Shown here: piece by piece, positions 1 to 9,539 of the stretch
How the letters are laid out: every line of letters starts with the position of its first letter
Numbering within the stretch: the stretch's first letter is position 1
From: Prosapia bicincta
Lineage: Eukaryota; Arthropoda; Insecta; Hemiptera; Cercopidae
Assembly (NCBI GenBank): GCA_036971475.1
Contig: JBAIZL010000002.1
Coordinates: 334,326,320-334,390,319 of the forward strand
Length of the DNA stretch: 64,000 nt
Reading direction: 5' to 3'
Program-made: the position numbers and the translations under genes
Notes under the pieces: generated by a model
Databases searched by the model: none
What the model saw: only the letters and a program-made list of their open reading frames with translations
What the model was told of the DNA's origin: nothing

Positions 1-299
1 TATGAACCTAATGTTATATTATATATAGCTTATACAAGGAGTGATGAAAATCAAGTTGATTTAAATTTTATTATAAGGCAATTTTCAGAGTAGTAGATAA
101 TTTGAGGTGAAGAAATTACTCAATCTGAAAATATTGCATATGAATCTTTACTAAAGACGTAATATGTACTGAAGTAAAAATTTATATAATGAATGGAAAT
201 TAAAAATCAGAATAAAAGTAAAAAAATTCTTATTTTTCAACTTTTAACATGTTTATCATTGACAGACAGCTTTTATTATTCATAAAATGTTTGTTCTAG
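1..299. other. intron upstream of the first visible exon
   Basis: AT-rich sequence with no recognisable coding segment. The DWNN domain of RBBP6 proteins starts roughly 55 to 60 residues before the point where the first visible exon begins, so the start codon and at least one coding exon must lie upstream of the window. The stretch ends in an AG acceptor at 298-299. Confidence 0.6.
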
Positions 300-387
300 T
301 TTACGTTGATGAAAACGCTTTAATTCCAAAGAACTCATCACTTATTGTCGTTCGTATTCCACTTACAGCGCAACAGAAGAGAGCTTG
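300..387 (+). CDS. RBBP6: RBBP6 exon A: C-terminal part of the DWNN domain
   Basis: Follows AG at 298-299 and ends before GTAAGT at 388. It opens with two bases of a split codon and ends with the first two bases of a Trp codon completed in the next exon. The residues include YVDENALIPKNSSLIVVRIP, which is the last strand region of the DWNN ubiquitin-like fold (the human protein has DDNALIPKNSSVIVRRIP here). The DWNN fold is about 80 residues, so only its last third is present. This is the most conserved segment used to name the gene. Confidence 0.93.
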
Positions 388-739
388 GTAAGTGATTATG
401 TGGAACTAGTTACTGAATGTTTTTTGAAGTTTAAAACTCAAAATAATGAAATGTACATACAAATTAATTGTAATTAAATAGTTTTTGTGTTCATAAAAAT
501 ACAAACCTAAAATTGACAGCATATTTGAATATGGTTTAAGAAGCAAATATTCATATACATTTTGTTTTATTAAAGAGAAAATTGAAAGAACATTCTTTAT
601 TACTGAAACTGTCATCATCTATCATATTTTTTGTAATAACGAAACTGAAACTAATTATTAAATAGTACTAAAATAAACAGGTTTTGTTTTCAAAATGTAT
701 ATCAAATTGTACCCAAAAGTAACTGAAATAGCATTTGCG

Positions 740-1715
740 GACCAGTGCTGTCTGTGTTACTGACATGGGTTGTTTTGTTTGTGTATTGGGTTGTGATGCT
801 TTTTGCTAGCACTGTTTTGTTCTTGTTGTTTTCTATGATGGCAGGTTTAAATGAACAATGTACAGCTATGAAAATTTGTTTTCTACTCAGTATAAATGCT
901 GCTGAACATGTTTTAATATTAAAAGTAGCTTACAAAGTTGACACTATAAGAAAAATAGCAAGTGGTGGCTTGGTTCAAAAAATGCAATATGTCGATTATG
1001 AGAAACCTCGTTCTGGATGTCCACCAATCGTCCAAATCGACAAAAATGTTGAAAAAATTCAAGAGATAGTATTCACAGACCCCATCAACAGACAATTGAT
1101 CAACTGTTGGAGAGTAGTGGGTTATCTTGGAGCTCTGTTTATTGAATTTTGTAAGTAGTTTTGGGAATGAAAAGGTTTGCTGTCAAGTTTGTTTATCAAA
1201 GTCTGACTGACAATTAAAAAGAACGTCGAGTTGAAACATGACATGCTTTGAAACTGATCCAGATTTTCTGTCAAAGGTCATTACTGGTAATGAGTCGTGT
1301 TGATTTGGTTTTTTGATGCCAAGGGGGTAGTTTATTCAGAATTTGTTCCTCCAGATCAAACCATCAGTCAAACCTTTCATTTGGCAGTTATAAGAAGATT
1401 GCACAGTGTTCATTAAAAAAAGACCTGATTTTTAGTAGGCAGGAGACAGGTTTTTTCACCCCAACAATGCACCTACATGTACTGCCATCTCCGATAGACA
1501 GTTTTTGGCTAAAAATGGCATGGTTAAGCTGTCCGACATACCTCACTAGCTTCCCCTGGCTTCGTGCGAGATTTTTTTTTCCACCAAGTAGAAAACAAAA
1601 TTTCACAGCTGCATATTGTTCACTTTAACCTGTCATCATAGAAATCTAAACAAGAACAAAACGGCACTAGCAAAAATCTCTGCAGATAAACAGAACATGC
1701 CAGATCGACAGCATT
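740..1715 (+). mobile_element. mariner-type transposon relic with long inverted ends
   Basis: The reading at 869-1115 resembles the N-terminal HTH part of a mariner transposase (SGCPPIVQIDKNVEKIQEIV; compare the family pattern SGRPxTSxTDENVEKI). About 1243-1330 gives a broken CFETDPDFLSKVITGNES segment, and 1480-1600 gives FLAKNGMVKLSDIPH and a DFF segment, near the third catalytic region. The frame is interrupted several times. Sequence at about 795-850 recurs inverted at about 1628-1690 (shared TTTTTGCTAG, GTTTTGTTCTTGTT and TTTCTATGATG), giving inverted ends near 740 and 1715. Exact ends and target duplication are not resolved. Confidence 0.75.
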
Positions 1716-2204
1716 GAGTTGCTCGACAGACATGAATATTACACAAGATCTGCCTACAGGATTGCTATTCCTGTTACTTACATTTTGTTACATTATTCTA
1801 ACATTCGTGTTACAATATTTTACTGTATTGTATGGTCACTACTGTATTGTACTGTAGCGACCGCAACACTTGACATCTTGTGGTTACATACAGAAATAGG
1901 TAGTGTATCCTCTCTATCCATCGCTAACAGATAGCGCTCAAATAGTATTGAACTTCGTTGATTTTAGAAAGTTCTAGAGTATTCAACTCACTTTTAGATG
2001 GCAGTAATTGGAGTATAAAATTTGGTGCAACTGCGAGTCATTCCACCTAAGAACCGCAAAGGATACGAACCTTTGAGTTGTGAAATAAATTAGTGATTTG
2101 AAACTCCTTTACTTAAAACATGTTTGTGCATGTTTAAAAGACATCTTTGTAAGAGTATTTTGATTTGACTCGTTTTTGTATACGATTTACTAAATGAAAA
2201 ATAG

Positions 2205-3300
2205 ATGATGAATGCAGAACATTCAGAGATAAGTGAAACTTTCAATATTTTGCAATTTAGGCCAGTAACAATTCATAACTGTAAAATTACTCAAAATATA
2301 CTGGAAGTTTGTGGACAGAATAATTTGAAATTACAGCAATCTATGTTTACAAGATTCAATACTGAACAAGAGGCTGCAACTTGTGGTAGCTTTTGTGGGG
2401 TTCTTCAAATCGAAAAAAGGTGGAAAACATTCACAGGCGAAGAAATGTGTCCCAAAAAGGTGAGTTTATTTAAATCTGTCAGTTTTTCAGCAAACACCGT
2501 GGCTCAGAGGTAGTTGCAATCCCATCTACTCAACCATGTCAACTCAACTGTCTGATATAAAAGGACATATGATTAGTTTTCTGTAGACTTGGATGAGTCA
2601 ACGGATGTCAGATATTGCTCACGTATTGAGTTTTATTTGAAGAGTAGATGAAAGCTGTGAAGTGTAAGAAGAACTTCTTGATATTGATGTTGATAGTGTT
2701 CACAATATGAATAGTGGTAAAGATATTTTTAAGAAAGTTGAAAATGCTATTAATAAAAAAAACCTTTGATGGAAAAATTTGAAATCTAATAAAACTGGAG
2801 GCAATAATGTGTGGTAAAATAAGGGAATGGTCGTTCTTGTGTAAGAGGCTGTAGAAAATGATGCTGGTTCAAAACCATTAGTTATATATTGTATCATTCA
2901 TTAACAGTCTCTGTGCGGAAAATATTTGGATAAGTCTGAAGTTCTAAAATCAGTCACATTTATTGTTGGTTTCATCAGATCCAATTGGCTGAATCACAGA
3001 GAATTTCATATGGAGAAACTGTTACAATATCATACACTTGCTTAAACCCAAAAAATCCTTCAGCGTCTCTTTGAACTTAAAAGTAATTGAAAATCTTTTG
3101 AATGAAAAGCACTGTAATTCCTCCAAATTTCAAAATACTGAATGGCCGTGGAAGTAAGCATCCTACATCAATTTGACAAAACATATGAACGGACTGAATT
3201 TGAGGTTGGAAGGAGAAAACCAGCTTCTCCTTGAATTATACATTAATATCAAATCGTTCTGGCAGAAAATAGTTTATTGTTTCAATCACAAATGTGTAAA
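2205..3300 (+). pseudogene. hAT transposase relic (GTF2IRD2/ZBED5-like)
   Basis: Fragments in changing frames line up in order with this hAT subgroup: KTFTGEEMCPKKVSLFKSVS (2434-2493), DLDESTDV (2588-2611), then LDKSEVLKSV with FIVGFIRSNWLNHREF (about 2925-3009), and HMNGLNLRLEGENQLL (about 3182-3232). The family patterns are LALDESTD, VNFIRSRGLNHRQF and LNGLNLRLQGKNQL. Stops and frameshifts make it non-functional. Terminal repeats were not found. Confidence 0.75.
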
Positions 3301-4442
3301 AAGTGTTTTATTCATTTTAAAAAAGGTAAATTATTTGACCACACTACTGAAATCCATTTTCTGTCTGAAATATATGAAATAAAACATATATTTTAACTGA
3401 ATTGAAGATTACCAAAAAGTACAACTTAGGCCTAGTGTCAAGTTATTCAAATCAAATTAAGTTAAAATTAAGAAAATATAGTATGTGTTACATCATATTT
3501 TGAGATAAATAAAGTTTTACTTCTAAAATCTTATGTAAAGTATTTATTTCTATTTTTTTTGTATAAAATATATATTAAGTTGTTTTGCTTGGCTCGCAAG
3601 GGTCACTTTTTATGAAATATCTCTTCATCTAAAAAAAAACTACCAAATCGGATACTGTTGTTTCTTCTTGTTAGTTGACATATTCAGTCAGCTGTTCAGC
3701 GCCTTGAAAGCTTCACAATTACTCATCGTTTTTGTTCTTCATACAATAGGTTCAGTTTTTGTGTCCACTCAATAATGTCACTTGCTGTAAATTTACAGAC
3801 TTTATCTACAATTTACAAGGCAATCTTCTATCACTACTCCCTACTACATAATAGGCATTTCTATTAATTTTGTCTCATGGCTAAACAACCTTTTGGATAT
3901 AAGATTATGTTGGTTTTTTACTATACTAGAATGTTTGTATCCTAGGGAACAATAGTTCTGTGAAAATTATACAATATATATTTGTAGAGATTGCTGTCAA
4001 GTCAGGTCACTACAAGATTAACGCATATCTTGCGATGTTTAATACTCTGTCATGTGTCCAGGTTTAACATCTAACAAAGTACAGCTGTTTATTACACCAA
4101 GATATGACTGGTGCATTTGTTTGAGTCTATAATATAAAGGGTGTTACGTAAAGACCCCATCTTTTTAGTTTACTAGAATCTGGTGCACGGAAACAATAAC
4201 CTAAAATAATAAACCAATAAAATTAATTGAGGAACAAATAAGTCTTCATATTGAAAAAGAAGTTTATACAAATTTTTATATTTTATTGTAATGAAGAGAA
4301 ACTGACAAAATAAAGCTGATAGCCACAAAATTATTGTACAAATAAAACACGTAGGTTGTTCGTATTTTAGTAATTTGTTTACTTTAAATTAAATCTGTTT
4401 AAAAATTGTTTTTATTTTCTTACATTTTATTTATTTTTTTAG
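3301..4442. other. intron 1 remainder, unassigned
   Basis: AT-rich with no coding similarity. The segment at 4138-4200 (AAGGGTGTTACGTAAAGACC onward) looks like the edge of some repeat, but no partner was found here. Confidence 0.4.
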
Positions 4443-4485
4443 GGAAAAAGCAGAGGCTAATCAGCAATTGGTGGGAGGAAAACCT
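4443..4485 (+). CDS. RBBP6: RBBP6 exon B: linker after DWNN
   Basis: A 43-base exon with acceptor AG at 4441-4442 after a T-rich tract and donor GTAAGT at 4486. The first base completes the Trp codon of the previous exon, then 14 codons follow (EKAEANQQLVGGKP), ending in phase 0. It is too short to be found by an ORF scan. The call rests on the exact frame match on both sides and on canonical splice sites. The linker is poorly conserved in the family. Confidence 0.85.
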
Positions 4486-4950
4486 GTAAGTTTCATTATA
4501 AAATAAGCTATTCTATAATTTAAACACATGTATATTTAAAAATGTTAAGTATACAAGATTTATAGAAAAAAATGGAGAAATGTAAAAAGTGTATCAGTAA
4601 TGCATTTTTTAATATATTAACAGAATAGCAAGAGAAGTTGCTCTTATTAATAATGTTTATAACCTATATACGACTTTATAATTCTGTTTGAAAGTAATGG
4701 TAGTTTTAATTATATTCCAATATTTAAAGTCTTTCAAAACCTGATATTAATAAAAAAGTATAAACCTCTAAGTATATTTCACTTTATAAACTCTAGAGGT
4801 GCAGATTGCTAGGTAACAAATCAAAATATAGTAAAATAATTTGAAAATTACATTAATTAATTTAAAATAAAATTACAATAAAAATATTGAAAAGAACCCC
4901 AATACCACAAAAATAATCAAAAATAACAAATAAGACAAGTTACTTAAGAT

Positions 4951-5001
4951 TAAACCCTTATGTACATTTCGATGACCATGTCATCATCATCAGAGGGTCT
5001 A
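4951..5001 (-). ncRNA. hammerhead ribozyme motif, PLE family 1 (left arm)
   Basis: This is the mirror copy of the motif at 5571-5621, read on the minus strand with the same stems and core. It lies in the left arm of the palindrome. See the plus-strand copy for base assignments. Confidence 0.65.
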
Positions 5002-5461
5002 GTTACAAAACACAATCTAGCACACAAGAAGTTACAAACTAGAATGATACCAATCGTTCTCCGCGGTCGCTATATATAGGCGTGAGGTAAGCTCCGCCCC
5101 CTCTCCGCCCACGACCGACAAATAACGATCGGCCATCAGGAACCAAATAGGTTATGTCAAAAATTACATTATAATAATACATATGTAATAAAAACTACAG
5201 CAATAACAATTAATAAACTAAAAGTAATTAGATTAAAACATCGTAATTTGTAAATTAATGAATGCAGATAAAGGACCTATTCCTTACTCACCATTATATA
5301 CTTTACTTAAATAGCTTTCTTCAAATTACGATGTTTTAATCTAATTACTTTTAGTTTATTAATTGTTATTGCTGTAGTTTTTATTACATATGTATTATTA
5401 TAATGTAATTTTTGACATAACCTATTTGGTTCCTGATGGCCGATCGTTATTTGTCGGTCGT

Positions 5462-5502
5462 GGGCGGAGAGGGGGCGGAGCTTACCTCACGCCTATATAT
5501 AG
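5462..5502 (+). promoter_or_regulatory. GC boxes and TATA box in the PLE terminal repeat
   Basis: GGGCGG at 5462-5467 and GGGGGCGGAG at 5471-5480 are followed by TATATATAG at 5494-5502, in a GC-rich island surrounded by AT-rich DNA. The layout resembles a pol II core promoter firing to the right, about 70 bases before the hammerhead motif and 450 before the GIY-YIG frame. The same elements lie inverted in the left arm (about 5070-5111). Promoter activity is inferred. Confidence 0.45.
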
Positions 5503-5570
5503 CGACCGCGGAGAACGATTGGTATCATTCTAGTTTGTAACTTCTTGTGTGCTAGATTGTGTTTTGTAAC

Positions 5571-5621
5571 TAGACCCTCTGATGATGATGACATGGTCAT
5601 CGAAATGTACATAAGGGTTTA
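5571..5621 (+). ncRNA. hammerhead ribozyme motif, PLE family 1 (right arm)
   Basis: Stem I TAGACCCT (5571-5578) pairs with AGGGTTTA (5614-5621) with one G-U. The core CTGATGA is at 5579-5585. Stem II GATGAC/GTCATC (5587-5592 and 5596-5601) has loop ATG. GAA is at 5602-5604. The self-complementary stem III is ATGTACAT (5605-5612), and cleavage is expected after A5613. This is the type I order known from PLEs. One extra base (T5586) lies between the core and stem II, which may weaken activity. Confidence 0.72.
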
Positions 5622-5951
5622 ATCTTAAGTAACTTGTCTTATTTGTTATTTTTGATTATTTTTGTGGTATTGGGGTTCTTTTCAATATTTTTATTGTAAT
5701 ATATTGTACCACTGTGCTCTTGATATTGTGTAAAATAAAATTATTAAATAATAAATGAAGTTATAATTTGTCTTGGAAAACCCCCACTTACCATACTGTT
5801 TAATATTAGTAGAATAATTTATATTTGAAAAAACTGTAATTTTACCACATAACTTTAGATTTGATCTTGGGTAACTACTTGCGCTTACAACCAATAACTG
5901 AGAGAAAAGTTAAAATCATAGATAGTTAAAAACTGAGAGATAAAATCATAA

Positions 5952-6500
5952 TTATGGTATAATTCCATAAAATACTTATCAATACCATACAGATCATCCA
6001 AAACCTCTAATCTAACCAACACACTACAAAAATACAACTACAAAATAGCCTACTCCTCACACAACACTCTCAATAAACAATTTAAACAGAACGACAAAAT
6101 CGACAACATTTACAATGCTACTGGAGTTTACAAACTAACTTGCAGTTCGTGCCCCAGTTTTTACATAGGCCAGACAGGGAGGTCCTTCTACACACGTTAC
6201 CAAGAACATATAAAAGCACTAACAAACAATAACTACCAATCAAACTTCGCCGATCATCTCAAGTCCACACAACATGACTATATAGACATAACATCTAACC
6301 TACAAATTCTTCATAAACAACACAGAAATAACCGACGCTACATAACTGAACAATACGAAATATACAGACACTTCAAACTACACCCTACACACATACTCAA
6401 TACACAATTACATTACAACTCACACGCACCTTTTGACATCATAACTCCTAATACTCACAAAATACACCCACACCACCATAATATCCCACCCCCACGTTAA
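5952..6500 (+). pseudogene. Penelope-like element: GIY-YIG endonuclease fragment
   Basis: An open frame of 182 codons to TAA at 6498-6500. The 5' part reads IKYLSIPYRSSKTSNL, the end of the PLE reverse transcriptase region. Then GVYKLTCSSCPSFYIGQTGR, the GIY-YIG core with the Cys pair usual in PLEs, is followed by YTRYQEH and an EQYEIYRHFKLHP helix. The endonuclease end is intact, but the reverse transcriptase is missing, so the copy is 5' truncated. No Met start is needed because it is an internal fragment. It lies just after the terminal-repeat palindrome. Confidence 0.9.
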
Positions 6501-6660
6501 TACCCTAACCTACGTAAACCTTGTGATCAGTTACGGTCTGAGTTGACAATGGGACACATCTCCCGAAACGGCTGTCCTTAACAAATATAAGTAAGTGCTA
6601 CTAAAGGCAAGTTTGTAAGTATTTACAAGTGTTTAGTGAAAACTAGTAGCTCACATTAAG
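6501..6660 (+). repeat. PLE 3' tail
   Basis: Directly follows the GIY-YIG stop. It contains TGACAATGGGACACATCTCC and then GAAACGGCTGTC, and shares this with 14733-14850 (+) and partly with 14636-14700 (-). A GGGA/TCTCCC hairpin followed by GAAAC looks like a decayed hammerhead half. Confidence 0.6.
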
Positions 6661-7066
6661 ATGGAATCAACAAATATAAAAACTGGTGTGTTATTGGTGC
6701 TCTCAAGGCCATTTGTTGATCACTGCTGAAGTTAATGTGTTGTAATTGATACCTATTTTTGCATTTTGTGTACATATTTTAATTTGCTTTATATAAATTA
6801 AATTGAATTTTATTTCTAATTTCCTCCCTAATTAAGCTCCTAAGTTGTAATGTTTTTTAAGATATAACATTACCTCTGCATAAGACTCTGATACAGTGTT
6901 ATTTTCATATAACGCCATAAATTATACAGATCACTCAATGACCCTAAAACTGAGTTTTACTTGATTTTAATGAGCTTGTAGTGTTATCATTTAAGATAAA
7001 TAACTGTTAGATTACTAAATGTAAAAAGAAAAAAAAATTATAAACATTTAAATTTTTTTTTTTTAG
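6661..7066. other. intron 2 remainder, unassigned
   Basis: AT-rich; no coding similarity, ends in the polypyrimidine tract of exon C. Confidence 0.4.
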
Positions 7067-7117
7067 ATTGGTATAATATTTGAAGGCCAGGATCCAGGAG
7101 TACAACGTTTGGCTAAG
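7067..7117 (+). CDS. RBBP6: RBBP6 exon C: linker
   Basis: A 51-base exon of exactly 17 codons (IGIIFEGQDPGVQRLAK), phase 0 on both sides. The acceptor follows a run of T, and the donor is AAG/GTAATA. Because it is phase-neutral it could be skipped without a frameshift. In the human protein the corresponding stretch also lies between DWNN and the acidic segment before the zinc knuckle. Confidence 0.85.
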
Positions 7118-9277
7118 GTAATAGTTCATTTTTTTAAATATTTGTACTCTAGCTACAATATTTTTTAAAAAAATTGTCTACCTACTTTGTATTTAGAAAT
7201 TATAGTAATTGCAATTTTTACTTTTGCAAGTATTTCATCTTGACCTTTATACATGGGTATCAAAAAGGACTTTAAAAAAATTTAGTAACCTATTGTGGAT
7301 TAAATGATTAACAATCCAGTCAGCATGAATTAATTCTTCTGTCAGTTGAGTAGTATTTTGGTAAAATAATATTCTAGCTTAAAAAGCATTTAATATTTTA
7401 TAAGGGTAGAATTTTTTATTCATTATTTTGTTCCTTAGTTTATTATTTGTTAATTCACTATAATTTGTAATTATAATTGTAAAATCAAAAGTTACTTACT
7501 GTTTGAAGTTTACTTTAGAAACTAGGCTCCCATTATTGTTCAATTCGGATGTATACAAAAATACACTGTTTTCCGTGTTAACACAATACGACACAAAACT
7601 GTTTGTTGTGTTTTGACAAGACGTTTACATCTGATACAATACAAATTGACAAGTATGCAAGATTTAAAAAGCACTAATTGGCATACTTAGGAATAACGAT
7701 TAAAAATGTAATATTGTAATTATAAGCAATATTGTAAATATTATTATTTCTATTACTTTTTTTTGAAGTAGTAACTTTTTGCAAACATATTCGTAATATG
7801 AAAAAACACTGAGAATCATATTCCGGCTGGGAACGATATCATGGCGTCAAAGTTGAAAGTAAATGCAAAAAAGGCATTGCGTAGCTATGATACTCTCTAT
7901 TTCTCACATGCGCATTGTAAGCAAACATAGTGTTGTACCATCCCCTGCTCCATGAATAATGAAATGGTATCATGTGCAAAGGTCAACAATGGCAGTTCCC
8001 CTCAAAACAACGATTGATAAGTGTATACTAGCCGTTTCAAAAATGTCCTGTTTTTTTCTGTCACTCTGTATAATATGAACAACTGTCATTAAAATTTGTG
8101 TAAAACAACAGTTTTTATTTGTTATAATCGTTTGATATAGCATTATTTTTGTTTTAGTTACTTTTTTTATAATTCGAGAACTAAAAGTTCTGAGTTGTTC
8201 TCAATGGTTGTTGCCTGAGGTATAAGAATTGGATAATGTAGAAATTAATATAAAACTTTGTTAAAGAAATAAATGCCATAGATATATGTTATTACAAAGA
8301 TTGAAATTGTAACGTATGGCATGAGCATATAATATTAACACTAGCTCTCATGTTGGGTCAAATTGGCCCGACAGCCTAGTAGGCTGAACCGAATATTGCT
8401 TGATATTGTTGTCTAGTAACCTTTAATGTTAATTCGTACTACTCAACCGTTGTTGCTACTTTTGGAAAAAATGAGTGCACAGCATTAAATAACAAGCTAC
8501 ATAATTCTAACAGATATAATTGCGATGGTTTTTGTTTGATAGATAAATGTCGACGGTATTATAAACATGATGTTAGTTTGGAACTTTTTGTCAGAATTTA
8601 CGGCATGACACACATATTTCTTAACAATCTTAGTGAAGTTGGGCTCATTATTCCAATCAAGCAAATTGGTTCATTGAAAGAAGTTGATCCTTATATACGT
8701 TCACAATAAAATAAATAATTTTTAATGACATATTATATTCATTTTCAGTATTGTTTTCAAAATTTCACAAAACAATAGAAATATTGACTAAATATTTTGT
8801 TGTGTAATAATTCTTATAAAAACTGTCTTGGTTGAAGTTGAGTACAAACGTTGCTACACTTAAAGTCATCCTTACTAGGAAGTAAATTATAACGTTTATT
8901 CCTTAAAAAGTAAATTACTAAATTTCAAAACTTGTGCTTGTTATGAATCTTATGTAGCATTTATCAGATCTGACACATTACTTATCAGACAGAGAATATG
9001 TTTACAATTCCTGTCTATATACAAAATATTTATAAACTCACAAATCAATCACATATGATACATTTACACCTCTTAGTGATAAGCGCCAAAACACTTTACT
9101 CCCCAGTCAGCTTATTATGAAGGTGAATGGAACATGTAATTGTGGCTTTGTTGTTTATTGTTTACACACAAAACAAAAATATTAAGAGACTGTTGCAGAG
9201 ATAAGAAAATATAAATATCTAAAAACAATATCTGGCCAATTAATGGAGTTTATTTAGGTATCATTGGCCCCGCACTT

Positions 9278-9279
<2 letters not shown>
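7118..9279. other. intron 3, 5' part: mostly unassigned
   Basis: 7280-7560 is a diverged copy of a dispersed repeat also seen at 23455, 23960 and 49108 (shared TTAGTAACC, TGTGGATTAAA, and TAGGCTCCCA). At 8335 a TTAA is followed by CACTAGCTCTCATGTTGGG, which could be the left end of a TTAA-type element, but no right end was found. At 8575-8700 a stretch reads as an open frame without similarity that I can name. The rest shows nothing. Confidence 0.4.

Positions 9280-9324
<45 letters not shown>
9280..9324. repeat. (TA)n microsatellite
   Basis: About 22 TA units flanked by CTTGTT on the left and AACAAG on the right, so the whole tract is a perfect hairpin. A second TA tract at 49058-49095 also borders a copy of the same PLE terminal sequence, so the tract probably belongs to that element's insertion site. 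Confidence 0.9.
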
Positions 9325-9327
<3 letters not shown>

Positions 9328-9339
9328 AAGTAAACAACA

Positions 9340-9525
9340 ATATATATATATTTAGGTTAGTTTTGGTTGGTAAAGATTATTTAGATTTTTTGGACTAGGA
9401 GACTGACAGACTTACCTTGGTAAGAGTCCACTCTGTAGTCTTAAAATAGAAACACAAAAAGCACTCAACTAATGATATATTTCAACCACACAGTAGTCTT
9501 TGTCAATCAAAGAGAAAACACAAAA
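9340..9525 (-). repeat. PLE terminal sequence, family 2
   Basis: On the minus strand this matches 48880-49050 base for base over long stretches, including the CTCTTGAT-type core, the CTACTGTGTGGTT hairpin, GAAATATATC, TACCAAGGTAAGTCTGTCAG and GACTAGGAGACTGAC. In the other copy it follows a GIY-YIG frame, so it is a PLE end. It abuts the 3'-truncated LINE at 9526. Confidence 0.75.
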
Positions 9526-9539
9526 AGCTTCTCCCAGAA

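Larger units (their letters stand above)
4872..5700. repeat. 0.8-kb near-perfect palindrome of Penelope-like terminal repeats
   Basis: The left arm 4872-5250 is the reverse complement of the right arm 5323-5700 (379 and 378 bases, differences hard to find by eye), around a 72-base spacer. Each arm carries a hammerhead-ribozyme fold, GC boxes and a TATA motif, and the right arm leads into a GIY-YIG reading frame of a Penelope-like element at 5952. PLEs are known to end in direct or inverted copies of terminal repeats and to carry hammerhead motifs, so this is read as two terminal repeats in inverted order. Confidence 0.9.

Noticed and set aside
1860..2110. Possible solo LTR (TATA-like GAGTATAAAAT and AATAAAT near the end)
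   Set aside because: No TG...CA ends or target duplication could be fixed and no second copy is present in the window.
6540..6580. Third hammerhead in the PLE 3' tail (CTGAGTTGA ... GAAACGGCTGTC)
   Set aside because: The first core is not CTGATGA and stem I cannot be paired convincingly; kept only as a remark under the tail.
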